This document shows positions 49,605 through 58,660 of a DNA stretch of 64,000 nucleotides, one piece after another; position 1 is the stretch's first letter, and each line of letters opens with the position of its first letter. The translations under genes were made by a program, and so were the position numbers. The notes under the pieces were generated by a model. It saw nothing but the letters and a program-made list of their open reading frames with translations, was not told where the DNA came from and searched no databases. Origin of the DNA: Marinitoga piezophila KA3 (GTDB lineage: Bacteria; Thermotogota; Thermotogae; Petrotogales; Petrotogaceae); the NCBI RefSeq assembly GCF_000255135.1, contig NC_016751.1, positions 1 through 64,000 of the forward strand. The letters run 5' to 3'.

Positions 49605-49632
49605 TAAAAAAAAGCGAGGTTAAAAACCTCGC
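49605..49632 (-). terminator. Terminator of tRNA-Met
   Basis: Minus-strand stem GCGAGGT / ACCTCGC with a TTTTA loop followed by eight T, 4 bases after the tRNA CCA end. Lacks a T run on the plus strand. Confidence 0.92.
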
Positions 49633-49635
49633 ATC

Positions 49636-49712
49636 TGGTGGGCTCGGGTGGATTCGAACCACCGACCTCCCGGTTATGAGCCGGAAGCTCTCACCAACTG
49701 AGCTACGAGCCC
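49636..49712 (-). tRNA. tRNA-Met(CAT), elongator type
   Basis: A 77-base tRNA on the minus strand: acceptor GGGCTCG with CGAGCCC, discriminator A, encoded CCA. The anticodon stem TCCGG/CCGGG encloses the loop CTCATAA, so the anticodon is CAT. The 1-72 pair is a normal G-C, which excludes the initiator. It resembles elongator Met tRNAs, but a lysidine-modified tRNA-Ile2 cannot be excluded without knowing the other CAT tRNAs in the genome. Confidence 0.93.
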
Positions 49713-49732
49713 TTCTCACTTAATGCGTTTAG

Positions 49733-49761
49733 ATTATAACATCTAAAATTATTTTTGTCAA
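49733..49761 (-). promoter_or_regulatory. Consensus promoter of tRNA-Met
   Basis: Minus-strand TTGACA (49756-49761) and TATAAT (49733-49738), both perfect and 17 bases apart, 20 bases before the tRNA 5' end. It matches the tRNA-Ala promoter design. Confidence 0.95.
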
Positions 49762-49790
49762 GTATTTTTTTTGAAGGGAGTGATAAAAAA

Positions 49791-50000
49791 ATGAAAACAT
49801 TAGATGTTGAAAGTAAAAAAAACTTTAAAATTGTTGACCCGATTAAGGTCACTTTAGATAAATATCCAAGAATTCTTGTAATAAAAGCGGCGTTTGAAAC
49901 TCTAAAAGAAGGAAATAAAGTTACTTTGATAGAATTAGAAAAGAAAATATCAATATTATTAAATTATTCATATAAATATAATAGTAGGTATAAACAATAA
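49791..50000 (+). CDS. Small protein of unknown function
   Basis: A 69-residue basic protein that I do not recognise with confidence. It has no signal peptide or Cys. The segment KYPRILVIKAAFETLKEGNKVTLIELEKKI weakly recalls the layout of RNA polymerase omega (K-Y-x-L-V-x-x-A-x-R-A, then V-T-x-A-x-x-E-I), but the Arg-Ala core is missing, so I do not assign it. GGGAG lies 11 bases before the ATG. Its promoter may be the one at 49565, unless a weaker one lies closer; a strong terminator follows. Confidence 0.6.
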   Translation: MKTLDVESKKNFKIVDPIKVTLDKYPRILVIKAAFETLKEGNKVTLIELEKKISILLNYSYKYNSRYKQ

Positions 50001-50034
50001 TCATGCCCCATAAAAGGGGCATGATTAATTTTAT
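49999..50034 (+). terminator. Terminator of the small gene
   Basis: An 11-bp stem AATCATGCCCC / GGGGCATGATT with a 6-base loop and an AATTTTAT tail, overlapping the stop codon. Confidence 0.85.
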
Positions 50035-50116
50035 ATAAAAAATGATGTTGTATTTTAAAAAAAATATGGTAAAATAATGCTGTCAATATTTTATATTAAT
50101 TAAGGAGGAATTGATT

Positions 50117-50629
50117 ATGAACTTTGAAAAATTTATTAGAGACATTCCAGATTTTCCAAAGCCGGGGATAATTTTTAAAGATATTACACCATTATTGGCA
50201 GACCCAGAAGCTTTTAAAGGTGTAATAGATGAAATGGCTGAAAAAGTTAAAGATATAGAATTTGATGCAATTCTTGTTCCAGAAGCAAGAGGATTTTTAT
50301 TTGGTTCAGCATTAGCATATAAATTAGGAAAAAAATTAGTTCCTGTTAGAAAACCTGGGAAATTACCTTATGAAGTAGTTGAAGTTTCATATGCGTTAGA
50401 ATATGGTGAAGCTAAGATTCAAATGCATAAAGATGCACTTGAAAAAGGAGAAAAGGTTTTAATTGTTGATGATGTTTTAGCAACTGGCGGAACAATAAAA
50501 GCAATTCAAACATTGGTAGAAAAATTAGAAGCTGAAGTTTCAGGGATTATTTGTTTAATTGAATTAGAATTTTTAAATCCAAGAGAAAAGTTAGATAATG
50601 TTAGAGTAGAAAGTATTTTGAAATATTAA
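50117..50629 (+). CDS. apt: Adenine phosphoribosyltransferase
   Basis: Apt salvages adenine with PRPP to make AMP. The 170-residue protein has FIRDIPDFPKPGIIFKDITPLLAD, the typical start, VPEARGFLFGSALAYKL, VPVRKPGKLPYEVVEVSYALEYG, and the PRPP-binding loop VLIVDDVLATGGTIKA. I chose ATG 50117, 8 bases after AGGAGGA; an in-frame TTG 6 bases earlier is less well placed. pgi follows 34 bases later, with its own GGGAGGGG. Confidence 0.95.
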   Translation: MNFEKFIRDIPDFPKPGIIFKDITPLLADPEAFKGVIDEMAEKVKDIEFDAILVPEARGFLFGSALAYKLGKKLVPVRKPGKLPYEVVEVSYALEYGEAKIQMHKDALEKGEKVLIVDDVLATGGTIKAIQTLVEKLEAEVSGIICLIELEFLNPREKLDNVRVESILKY

Positions 50630-50662
50630 AATCTTTATAAATTTTATTATGGGAGGGGTAAA

Positions 50663-52030
50663 ATGAAAGGATTAAAATTTGATTTTACAAATATGTTTTT
50701 TCCTAATATTGAAAAAGGTATAAAACAAGAAGAGTTGATTGAATATGAGGGAAAAATAGCTGAAATCATAGATGAGATATTAAATGAAAAGCCAGGGTTT
50801 GTAAAACTTCCTCAGGATACCAAATTTCTTGATAAAATTCTTGATTTACAGGATTGGATACAATCATTTGAAAGTTTTGTGGTTCTTGGGATAGGTGGTT
50901 CAGCATTAGGAAATATTGCTTTACAAACAACATTAAATCCATTAAATTATAATTATATGAAAAATAGAAAAACACCAAAAATATTTATTATTGATAATGT
51001 AGATCCCGATTTTGTTGCATCTATTTTAGATCAAATAGATCCTCATACAACATTATTTAATGTTATATCAAAATCCGGAACAACAGCTGAAGCAATGTCA
51101 AATTATCTTATAGCAAGAGGAATAATAGAGAGTTATGGGCTTGATCCTAAAGAACATATAATATTTACAACAGATCCTGAAAATGGAATTTTAAGAAAAA
51201 TTTCCAAAGAAGAAGGTATAAAAACATTGGAAATTCCACCGGAAGTTGGCGGAAGATTTAGTGTATTAACACCAGTTGGATTGCTTTCAGCATTAGCGGG
51301 TGGTATTGATATTATAGATTTATTAAATGGTGCAAAATCCATGCTGGATAAAGTGATAAATAAAAATTTAAAAGAAAATCCAGCAGCGTTAAATGCACTT
51401 TTACACTTCTTATATTATAAAAAAGGATATAATATTTCTGTTATGATGCCATATTCAAATAAACTACTATTACTTGCTGATTGGTATAGACAGCTCTGGG
51501 CAGAAAGTTTGGGAAAGAAATATAATATAAATGGGGAAATTGTAAATGTTGGTCAAACTCCTGTAAAGGCATTGGGAGCAACTGATCAGCATTCACAGGT
51601 TCAATTATATAATGAAGGCCCAGATGATAAAGTAGTAACATTCTTAAAACTTGAAAAGTTTGAAAGAGATATAAAAATACCAAAAGTGCATGAAGAATAT
51701 TCCGCATTATCCTATTTAGGTGGGAAAACATTATCAGAATTGTTGAATACAGAATTATTTGGAACTGAATATGCGTTAACAGAACATGGAAAACCAAATA
51801 TGAAGGTTATATTCCCTGAAATAAATTCATTTAATGTTGGTGAATTCTTCTTCCTTTATGAATTCCAAACAGCAATTATGGCAAAATTACTTGAAATAAA
51901 CGCATATGATCAACCAGGGGTTGAACTTGGTAAGAAGGTTACATACGCATTAATGGGTAGAGAAGGATATGAAGAATTTGCAAAAGAAGTAAATGAAAAA
52001 GTTTCAAAAAAGGAAAAATTCGAATTATGA
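50663..52030 (+). CDS. pgi: Glucose-6-phosphate isomerase
   Basis: Pgi interconverts glucose-6-phosphate and fructose-6-phosphate in glycolysis. The 455-residue protein has [41 protein letters not shown] (sugar-phosphate loop), [30 protein letters not shown] with the catalytic Glu, [18 protein letters not shown] with the ring-opening His, and the C-terminal [10 protein letters not shown] with the catalytic Lys. It overlaps coaE by 4 bases. Confidence 0.96.
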   Translation: MKGLKFDFTNMFFPNIEKGIKQEELIEYEGKIAEIIDEILNEKPGFVKLPQDTKFLDKILDLQDWIQSFESFVVLGIGGSALGNIALQTTLNPLNYNYMKNRKTPKIFIIDNVDPDFVASILDQIDPHTTLFNVISKSGTTAEAMSNYLIARGIIESYGLDPKEHIIFTTDPENGILRKISKEEGIKTLEIPPEVGGRFSVLTPVGLLSALAGGIDIIDLLNGAKSMLDKVINKNLKENPAALNALLHFLYYKKGYNISVMMPYSNKLLLLADWYRQLWAESLGKKYNINGEIVNVGQTPVKALGATDQHSQVQLYNEGPDDKVVTFLKLEKFERDIKIPKVHEEYSALSYLGGKTLSELLNTELFGTEYALTEHGKPNMKVIFPEINSFNVGEFFFLYEFQTAIMAKLLEINAYDQPGVELGKKVTYALMGREGYEEFAKEVNEKVSKKEKFEL

Positions 52031-52599
52031 AAATAATAGGAATTACAGGATTGGCTGGCAGTGGTAAAAGTACCATTGCCAGTCTTTTAAAGGAAAAGGG
52101 ATATCCAATAATTGATCTTGACAAGCTTGGTCATAAAGCGTTGTTTGAAAAAGATATAAAAGAAAAACTGGTAAAAAAATTTGGTGATAAAATTTTAGAA
52201 AATAATGAAATTCAAAGGAGCAAATTAGCTCAAATAGTTTTTACAAATAAAAAAAATTTAGATTATTTAAATTCTGTGGTTCATCCAAAAATTAAAGAAT
52301 TTGTTTCAGAATTAATAGAGAAATATAAAAAGGATAAGTATGAATATGTAATAATAGATGGTGCTTTAATTGATCAAATAGGTTTAAATGAAATATGTGA
52401 TATAATTTTATTAGTAGAAGCTTCTGATAAAGAACGCTTTAAAAGATTAACTGAATTTCGAAAAATGGATCCAGAAAAAGCTAAAAATATTATTAATGCT
52501 CAAAAAAGTTTAAAATTAAATTATCATTACAAAATCAACACAGAAAAGGAACTAAATGCAATTAAAGACGAATTATTTCAAATACTTAAAATTTTTTAA
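52027..52599 (+). CDS. coaE: Dephospho-CoA kinase
   Basis: CoaE performs the last step of coenzyme A synthesis, phosphorylating dephospho-CoA. The 190-residue protein has the P-loop [41 protein letters not shown], and [25 protein letters not shown], followed by [13 protein letters not shown]. It is coupled to pgi by ATGA. Confidence 0.94.
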   Translation: MKIIGITGLAGSGKSTIASLLKEKGYPIIDLDKLGHKALFEKDIKEKLVKKFGDKILENNEIQRSKLAQIVFTNKKNLDYLNSVVHPKIKEFVSELIEKYKKDKYEYVIIDGALIDQIGLNEICDIILLVEASDKERFKRLTEFRKMDPEKAKNIINAQKSLKLNYHYKINTEKELNAIKDELFQILKIF

Positions 52600-52600
52600 T

Positions 52601-52630
52601 TTGATTTTTCTAAGTGAATTATAGTATAAT
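52601..52630 (+). promoter_or_regulatory. Promoter of the solute-binding protein gene
   Basis: TTGATT and TATAAT 18 bases apart, about 45 bases before the GTG at 52675. Confidence 0.6.
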
Positions 52631-52674
52631 GTAATGCTGAAGTTTTTTAATAATCTTAATGGGAGGTGTCTTTT

Positions 52675-53970
52675 GTGAAAAAGCTTTTATTAGTATTATT
52701 GGTATTATCACTTATGGTTTTTTCTTTTGGTGAAAAGATCAAAGTTGAATTCTGGCATGCTATGGGTGGGGGCCATGGAAAGGCATTAGAAGAATTAGTA
52801 GCTGCATTTAACAGGGAAAATCCCGAAATTGAAGTAGTTCCTGTATATGTAGGTAATTATGGTGCATTATCAAGAAAATTATTGAGTACAGTTGTTGCAT
52901 ACAACGAAGGTACAAGAGATAATCTTCCTGTATTAGCACAGGCATACTCAAACTGGACATCAAAGTACTTACAGAGTGAGGGAATAGTTGAACCTTTAAA
53001 CAAATTTATCTACGGTGATCCAGAATTTAAAAATGTTTGGGATAATCAAATATATGATGTTTTCAAGAAATTATGTACATGGGGAGATAAAATTTACTCA
53101 ATTCCTTTCAACAAAAGTGTATATACAACATATTACAATGTAGATATATTTGATTTATACGGTGTAGAACCACCAAAAACATTAGATGAATTATCAGAAG
53201 TAGCAAAAGAATTAACAGATGATATTGATGGTGACGGTCAGATTGATCAGTATGGATTGGGTTATAGAACTACAGTAGATGATTTCCAGGTATTCTTATA
53301 TGCAATGAATGGTAAAATTCTTGATTATGCTGGAAATGGAAAATGGAAAATTGTTCTCGACAAAGATTTAACAATAAAAACTTTAGAATATATGCATAAA
53401 TTAAAATCAGATGAAGTTGCATTTGTTCAGGGTGGATACTTAAATGATCCATTTGGAAATGGACAAATTGCAATGTATATGGGAACAATTGCAGGAAAAC
53501 CATATGTAGAAAAATCAATTAAAGGAAAATATGAATGGTCATGGGCTCCATTACCTTCAGTAGATGGTGTTCCACATTCACCAATTGCTGGTACTGATTT
53601 AATTATGTTTGCTTGGGCATCACCAGCACAAAAGCAGGCAGCATGGATGTTCATGAACTTCTTATTAACAAAAGTAAATCAGGCATATTGGGCAGTAAAT
53701 ACAGGATATGTACCTGTTAGAAAAGACGTAGTTGAAACAGCACAATGGAAAGCATATGTTGCAAATGATGATAAACCGGCAATTGCATTAGATTCATTAA
53801 AAACAGCTGTTCCTGATCCAAAACCAGCAGCATGGTATGATATAAGAAAAGCATTAGGAACTATAACAGCTGATTTCTTATACGATAAAATAACAGCAGA
53901 AGAAGCATATAATAGAATGGTTAATGAAATGAAAAATCTCTTAATGGAAAATGAAGAATATTCAAAATAA
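52675..53970 (+). CDS. ABC-type sugar/glycerol-phosphate-like solute-binding protein
   Basis: A 431-residue family 1 extracellular solute-binding protein. It has a signal peptide (KKLLLVLLVLSLMVFSFGE), then VEFWHAMGGGHGKALEELVAAFN, NKSVYTTYYNVDIFDLYGVEPPKTLDELSEVAKEL, IAMYMGTIAGKPY, the Ser/Gly-rich loop and WMFMNFLLT. It resembles UgpB and related binding proteins for sugars or glycerophosphodiesters. No permease or ATPase gene follows; the next gene is a TetR regulator. I chose GTG 52675, 8 bases after GGGAGG, over an in-frame GTG at 52666. Codon use favours common codons, suggesting high expression. Confidence 0.88.
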   Translation: MKKLLLVLLVLSLMVFSFGEKIKVEFWHAMGGGHGKALEELVAAFNRENPEIEVVPVYVGNYGALSRKLLSTVVAYNEGTRDNLPVLAQAYSNWTSKYLQSEGIVEPLNKFIYGDPEFKNVWDNQIYDVFKKLCTWGDKIYSIPFNKSVYTTYYNVDIFDLYGVEPPKTLDELSEVAKELTDDIDGDGQIDQYGLGYRTTVDDFQVFLYAMNGKILDYAGNGKWKIVLDKDLTIKTLEYMHKLKSDEVAFVQGGYLNDPFGNGQIAMYMGTIAGKPYVEKSIKGKYEWSWAPLPSVDGVPHSPIAGTDLIMFAWASPAQKQAAWMFMNFLLTKVNQAYWAVNTGYVPVRKDVVETAQWKAYVANDDKPAIALDSLKTAVPDPKPAAWYDIRKALGTITADFLYDKITAEEAYNRMVNEMKNLLMENEEYSK

Positions 53971-53980
53971 TTAAAATTTT

Positions 53981-54016
53981 AAGGGTGGGTGATTTAAAAT
54001 CGCCCACCTTTTTTAT
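53981..54016 (+). terminator. Terminator of the solute-binding protein gene
   Basis: Stem GGTGGGTGATTT / AAATCGCCCACC (one G-T pair) followed by TTTTTTAT. Confidence 0.85.
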
Positions 54017-54064
54017 ACACAAATGTGCTTTACAAAAAATTAACCTTTTTATTATATCAATGAT

Positions 54065-54093
54065 TTGACAATAAGGTAAAATGATGATATAAT
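54065..54093 (+). promoter_or_regulatory. Consensus promoter of the TetR gene
   Basis: Perfect TTGACA and perfect TATAAT separated by 17 bases, 36 bases before the ATG at 54129. Strong for a regulator gene. Confidence 0.88.
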
Positions 54094-54128
54094 TCAAGTA
54101 TGAGTTGATAAAAAGGAGGTTAAATTTT

Positions 54129-54701
54129 ATGGCAAGAAGACCGAATCCAACCTTAAGAGCAAAAAGAAAAGAAAATTTAATGGATTCTATAATAAAAATA
54201 ATTAATGAAGAATCTATTTCTGAAGCAACAACAAGACATATATGTGAAATGTCAAATTTAACTATTGCTTCTTTGCATTATTACTTTGGATCTAAAGATG
54301 AAGCGCTTGTTGCTACAGGCGAAGGGATATTGGAAGAATGGATAAATGAAATATTTAAAAAGAAAACAATGACTGCAGAAGAAAAAATAAGAAAAATTTT
54401 TACACCTCCAAAATATATGATAGCCTTTTCACAGATTTTGACATATCCGTATAGACAAAAAGAGGTATCAAAAAAAGCTAGATTTTTGGATATGCAGTTT
54501 ACCAATACTATAAAAGAATTTCTTAAATTGCACGAAATTGGAATGAATAATATTGATAACACTGCAGAATTAATGAAAACATTCTTAATAGGATTAAGTT
54601 TTAAAGTTGCTGCAAATCCCGATGTTATAGACAGCGAATTAAGAAATTTAAAAGAATTTTTCAATAGAAAAGAAGATCTTCCGGATATAAAAGGTTTTTA
54701 A
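54129..54701 (+). CDS. TetR-family transcriptional regulator
   Basis: A 190-residue TetR-type regulator. The N-terminal HTH domain reads LMDSIIKIINEESISEATTRHICEMSNLTIASLHYYFGSKDEALVA, with the typical Y-Y-F-G-S-K-D motif. The C-terminal helical part is a ligand domain of unknown specificity. ATG 54129 follows AAAGGAGG. No clear operator was seen at its promoter. It stands alone between two terminators, next to a solute-binding protein and a phosphate transporter, and its target is unknown. Confidence 0.9.
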   Translation: MARRPNPTLRAKRKENLMDSIIKIINEESISEATTRHICEMSNLTIASLHYYFGSKDEALVATGEGILEEWINEIFKKKTMTAEEKIRKIFTPPKYMIAFSQILTYPYRQKEVSKKARFLDMQFTNTIKEFLKLHEIGMNNIDNTAELMKTFLIGLSFKVAANPDVIDSELRNLKEFFNRKEDLPDIKGF

Positions 54702-54728
54702 AAGAGGATTTAAATCCTCTTTTTTTTA
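54700..54728 (+). terminator. Terminator of the TetR gene
   Basis: Stem AAAAGAGGATTT / AAATCCTCTTTT followed by a run of T. Confidence 0.88.
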
Positions 54729-54801
54729 ATTTAAAGCAATAATAGAAAGTAATTAAATCTATTACAATTTAATTATTTTAGATTACATATTATTGAATTT
54801 T

Positions 54802-54845
54802 AAAAAAGACGTATTTTGTAGTACAATCAATGATACGTCTTTTTT
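54802..54845 (+). terminator. Large-loop hairpin ahead of the pit gene
   Basis: AAAAAAGACGTAT pairs with ATACGTCTTTTTT across an 18-base loop that itself contains TTGTA-G-TACAA. It may be a second terminator or a leader element of the phosphate transporter gene, whose ATG lies 28 bases after it. Confidence 0.55.
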
Positions 54846-54872
54846 ATTATATTATAGTAGTGGAGGGGTTAT

Positions 54873-55811
54873 ATGTTTATATACTTGTTGCCAGCTATAT
54901 TCTTTGGGTGGTCTCTTGGTGCAAATGATGCTGCTAATATTTTTGGTACTGCTGTTTCAAATAGGATAGTAAAATACAGAACCGCGACAATTATTTCAGC
55001 TATTTTCATTTTAATAGGTGCTTTAACTGGTGGAGCAAAAGGAATTGAGACTATAAGTAGCGTAACTGCGCAAAGTTTAATTTCAGGTTCTATTTCCGTT
55101 TTTTCAGCGGCTTTAACAATGACTGTTATGACATATTTAGGAGTTCCGGTATCTTCTTCGCAGGCCATAGTTGGTTCAATTATGGCTGTGGGATTAATAG
55201 AAGGGGGAGTTAATTGGGCAATAATTTTAAAATTAGTTTTAGCATGGGTTGGAACGCCTATTGGCGGTGCAATATTTGGCTTTTTATCTTATAAATTGTT
55301 AGCAATACCTTTTAATAAAATTAATTCTATTTATGCAAAAGAAAGAACGGTCCAAATTGCAACGCTTTTAATTGGAGCTTATGGAGCTTATTCATTAGGA
55401 GCAAATAATGTTGCAAATATTACAGGAGTATTTGCAAGTACAATAGGAGTAAATACAGCGGCATTGGTTGGAGGATTGGCCATATCATTTGGTGTATTAA
55501 CATATAGTTATAAGGTTATGATGACTGTTGGTACTCAAATAATGGAATTAGATTATTTTTCAGCTGCAATTGCTGTTTTAGGTGAATCTATAACAGTATG
55601 GATTTATGCAATATTAGGAATTCCTGTTTCTACATCTCAGGCTATAGTTGGAGCGGTTATAGGGGCAGGATATGCAAGAGGCTCAAGATTAACTAATAAA
55701 AAAATTTTATTTAAAATAGTTGGCGCATGGGTAAACACCCCTGTTTCCTCAGGAATAATAACAGCTTTAATATATTTTATTTTAAAGGGGATATTTAAAA
55801 TAAATCTTTAA
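54873..55811 (+). CDS. PiT-family inorganic phosphate transporter
   Basis: A 312-residue membrane protein of the PiT family, importing phosphate with sodium or protons. The family repeat appears twice: FGWSLGANDAANIFGTAVSNRIV near the N-terminus and YSLGANNVANITGVFAS later. Each half also has the P-V-S-x-S-Q-A-I-V-G motif (GVPVSSSQAIVGSIMA and GIPVSTSQAIVGAVIG). About nine to ten helices are present. It is followed at 47 bases by a DUF47 gene, the usual partner of PiT transporters. GGAGGGG precedes the ATG. Confidence 0.95.
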   Translation: MFIYLLPAIFFGWSLGANDAANIFGTAVSNRIVKYRTATIISAIFILIGALTGGAKGIETISSVTAQSLISGSISVFSAALTMTVMTYLGVPVSSSQAIVGSIMAVGLIEGGVNWAIILKLVLAWVGTPIGGAIFGFLSYKLLAIPFNKINSIYAKERTVQIATLLIGAYGAYSLGANNVANITGVFASTIGVNTAALVGGLAISFGVLTYSYKVMMTVGTQIMELDYFSAAIAVLGESITVWIYAILGIPVSTSQAIVGAVIGAGYARGSRLTNKKILFKIVGAWVNTPVSSGIITALIYFILKGIFKINL

Positions 55812-55858
55812 AAATAATAATAATTTTATAGTATAATTAATATAATGGGGGTGAAAAT

Positions 55859-56503
55859 ATGGGTCTTTTTTTTGGAAGAAAAGAAAAGAAAATAATAGAA
55901 TTATTTAATCAACATCTGGATGCTGTGGATACAACTATCCAGAAACTAAAAGAATTAATAAAAAATCTTGATAAAGATACATCAATTGTTTTAAAATTGG
56001 CAGATGATGTAAGAAATTCAGAATCTTATGCAGACAACATAAGAAGAAATGTTGAATCCGAAATGTATTCAGGAGCTTTTTTACCAAATTTTAGAGGTGA
56101 TTTATTGGGAACGGTAGAAGCTATGGATAGAATAGCAAACAAAGCGGAAAGTGTAGCTGATGAAATTGAATTGCAGCGTCTTGAAGTGCCAGAAGAAATA
56201 AGAGAAAATCTTGTTAGATTATGTGAAAAGGCATATAATACCTATCTTGCTGTAAAAGGTGCAGCAAAAGAAATGTTTGAAAATTTTGAAAAGGCCAATG
56301 ATTTAATAATTCAAACAGAGCATTTTGAGCATGAAACTGATGAAATAGAAAGAGATACAATAAGGAAGATTTATGATCTTGATATTAGCCTAGCGCATAA
56401 AATGCAGTTAAAAAAATTAGTTCACAGAATAGCTGATATATCCGATACATCCGAAGATGTTTCCGATAGAATACAAATAATTATATATAAAAGACGGGTA
56501 TAG
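55859..56503 (+). CDS. DUF47 (PhoU-like) accessory protein of the PiT transporter
   Basis: A 214-residue all-helical protein of the DUF47/TIGR00153 family, related to PhoU and regularly paired with PiT transporters. It has LADDVRNSESYADNIRRNVESEMYSG, then DLLGTVEAMDRIANKAESVADEI and ETDEIERDTIRKIYDL, with the Glu/Asp clusters that bind metal in PhoU-like proteins. It probably regulates phosphate uptake by the upstream PiT protein. GGGGGTG precedes the ATG, and a terminator follows. Confidence 0.92.
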   Translation: MGLFFGRKEKKIIELFNQHLDAVDTTIQKLKELIKNLDKDTSIVLKLADDVRNSESYADNIRRNVESEMYSGAFLPNFRGDLLGTVEAMDRIANKAESVADEIELQRLEVPEEIRENLVRLCEKAYNTYLAVKGAAKEMFENFEKANDLIIQTEHFEHETDEIERDTIRKIYDLDISLAHKMQLKKLVHRIADISDTSEDVSDRIQIIIYKRRV

Positions 56504-56514
56504 TCATCAAACAT

Positions 56515-56548
56515 AAAACTCCCTTCAATTCTTGAAGGGAGTTTTTAT
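56515..56548 (+). terminator. Terminator of the pit operon
   Basis: A 14-bp stem AAAACTCCCTTCAA / TTGAAGGGAGTTTT with a 3-base loop and T tail. Confidence 0.93.
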
Positions 56549-56579
56549 TAACATAGTTGTTTGTTTATTATTAATTTGG

Positions 56580-56609
56580 TTGTAAAAAATGATGAAAATA
56601 TGTTATAAT
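56580..56609 (+). promoter_or_regulatory. Promoter of the cyclase signalling operon
   Basis: TTGTAA and TATAAT 18 bases apart, 41 bases before the ATG at 56651. Confidence 0.6.
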
Positions 56610-56650
56610 TAAACTATAAATAAACTATTTTTATGAAGGTGATTAATACA

Positions 56651-58660
56651 ATGAAAAAAATAAAAATAAGAATTACCTTTTTATTAGTACTGTTTTTTCT
56701 GGCGATATATTTTATTACATACAGTTTAAACAATCCCTGGATAGAAATTTTTGAACTAAAAACATTAGATTTAAGATATAGAATAAGAGGAATTGAAAAA
56801 ACAACTCCAAAGGTTGTTGTAATAGCTATAGATGAAAATTCTCTTGTAAATATGTCTACAAGATTTAATGATGAATGGCCCTGGAATAGAGAACATTATG
56901 CAAGAATGATAGCTAAACTTTTTAAACTTGGAATAAAAACTATAGGATTTGATGTGTCTTTTACTACTCCTTCAGAAAGTAATATAATGAGTAATGGAAA
57001 ATCTAAGGACGATATGTTGCTTGCAGCAATCTTAAGAAGATACAATAAAGTTGTTTTAGGAACGTATTTAACGGTAGAAAAAAGCAATTTTGATGAATAT
57101 AATCCTGAATTTAAAAAGCAATTAGAAGAAAATAAATTTTATTTAAAATATTCATTTAAATTAAAAAATCCAGAGTATTTATCATTGTTTTTTCCGTTAA
57201 CTGCATATAAGATAATACCTCCTATTCCAGAATTTTCTTCATTGGTACCTGCTTCAACATATGAAATTGGGCAGCTCGATCCTGACGGAGTTGCAAGAAG
57301 TCTTCCATTATTATTTAAAGAAGAATGGGCTGCAGATAATGGGTTTAATACAGGATTATTTCCGCATATGGATCTAATGTTGTACGCAAATTATAAAGGT
57401 TATAATCTTCAAAATTTTATTTATGATCCAAAAAATTATACAATTGAAATTGAAAATGAAAAGATTAAAACAGATAAAAATGGTTTTTTTCTTTTAAGTT
57501 TTTATGGAAAAGGTCCTCAAGTTTTTGATACTATTTCTTTTTATGATTTAGTGTATACCAATAAATATGACAATTATGATTTTAAAGATAAGGTTGCCAT
57601 TTTAGGTTATTCAGCCACTGCAAAAGGATTATATGATTTGCGAGTTACACCATTTTCCAACGATGAACCAGGTGTATATTTACATGCGACTGCTGTTCAA
57701 AATTTGATAAACAATGAAAGAATGACAAGAGTTAATTATTTTTATACTTTGATTATTTTGACTTCTATTTTATTAGTAACCCTAATATTATTATCTTTTA
57801 ATAAGATATACACCAAGTTATTATCCTTTATGATTCCAATTGCTTATATATTTATCTCGTATTACTTATTTAAACAGCATATATGGGTTGATACATTTTA
57901 TCCAGTAATGTCGAGTTTGATTATAGCGGTTGTAGATAATGCACAATCATTCTTAAAAGAATCAAGAGAAAAGAAAAAAATAAAATCATTCTTCTTTAAA
58001 TATGTACCAGATTTTGTTGCACAGAAATTATTAGAACAGGGAAAAACGGAGCTTGGTGGAGAGAAAAAGAATGTAGTTTTAATAATGTCTGATATAGTAG
58101 GATTTACTGAAAAATCAGAAAAGCTTTCTCCAGAAGAAGTTGTTAAGTTTCTCAATTTTTATTTATCACAAATGGCAGATATCATAAGAAATAAATATTA
58201 TGGAACAATTGATAAATTCATTGGTGATTTAATTATGGCAATTTTTGGTGCTCCTATTGAATTTGGCGATGAAGTTGATAGGGCTATAGCCTGTGCAATA
58301 GATATGAGAAGAAAATTAAAAGATATAAATAAAGAATTAAAAAATATGGGATTTGATTTTGAAGTAAATGCAGGTATTGGTATGCATTATGGTGAAGTAG
58401 TTATCGGAAATATAGGAGCGGATTTCAGGATGGATTATACATGTATTGGAGATACTGTAAATACAACCTCGCGTATAGAACATTTAACAAGAGATTTAAA
58501 TGAATGGTTAATAGTAACAGAAGAAATAGTAAAGCGATCTAAAAAATATAAATTTGAATACATTGGAGATTTTAAAGTAAAAGGTAAGGAAAAACCTTTA
58601 AAATTATACAAGATTAAGGAAGGAGATTTAGATGACGTCAATAAAGAATCTGATTCTTGA
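56651..58660 (+). CDS. CHASE2-domain class III adenylate/guanylate cyclase
   Basis: A 669-residue membrane receptor cyclase. An N-terminal helix (residues 5-24) leads into an extracellular CHASE2 domain (LDLRYRIRG, VVVIAIDENSLV, FPLTAY). Three C-terminal helices (about residues 355-430) follow, then a class III cyclase domain. The domain has the metal Asp in LIMSDIVGFTEKSEKL, the second in GTIDKFIGDLIMAIFGAP, and CIGDTVNTTSRIEHL with the transition-state Asn and Arg. All catalytic residues appear present. Whether cAMP or cGMP is made cannot be told. I start it at ATG 56651, 9 bases after GAAGGTG. It is the first gene of a five-gene signalling operon. Confidence 0.92.
   Translation: MKKIKIRITFLLVLFFLAIYFITYSLNNPWIEIFELKTLDLRYRIRGIEKTTPKVVVIAIDENSLVNMSTRFNDEWPWNREHYARMIAKLFKLGIKTIGFDVSFTTPSESNIMSNGKSKDDMLLAAILRRYNKVVLGTYLTVEKSNFDEYNPEFKKQLEENKFYLKYSFKLKNPEYLSLFFPLTAYKIIPPIPEFSSLVPASTYEIGQLDPDGVARSLPLLFKEEWAADNGFNTGLFPHMDLMLYANYKGYNLQNFIYDPKNYTIEIENEKIKTDKNGFFLLSFYGKGPQVFDTISFYDLVYTNKYDNYDFKDKVAILGYSATAKGLYDLRVTPFSNDEPGVYLHATAVQNLINNERMTRVNYFYTLIILTSILLVTLILLSFNKIYTKLLSFMIPIAYIFISYYLFKQHIWVDTFYPVMSSLIIAVVDNAQSFLKESREKKKIKSFFFKYVPDFVAQKLLEQGKTELGGEKKNVVLIMSDIVGFTEKSEKLSPEEVVKFLNFYLSQMADIIRNKYYGTIDKFIGDLIMAIFGAPIEFGDEVDRAIACAIDMRRKLKDINKELKNMGFDFEVNAGIGMHYGEVVIGNIGADFRMDYTCIGDTVNTTSRIEHLTRDLNEWLIVTEEIVKRSKKYKFEYIGDFKVKGKEKPLKLYKIKEGDLDDVNKESDS

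Noticed and set aside
49791-50000. RNA polymerase omega subunit
   Set aside because: Only a loose match of spacing; the conserved A-K-R-A core is missing, so it stays hypothetical.
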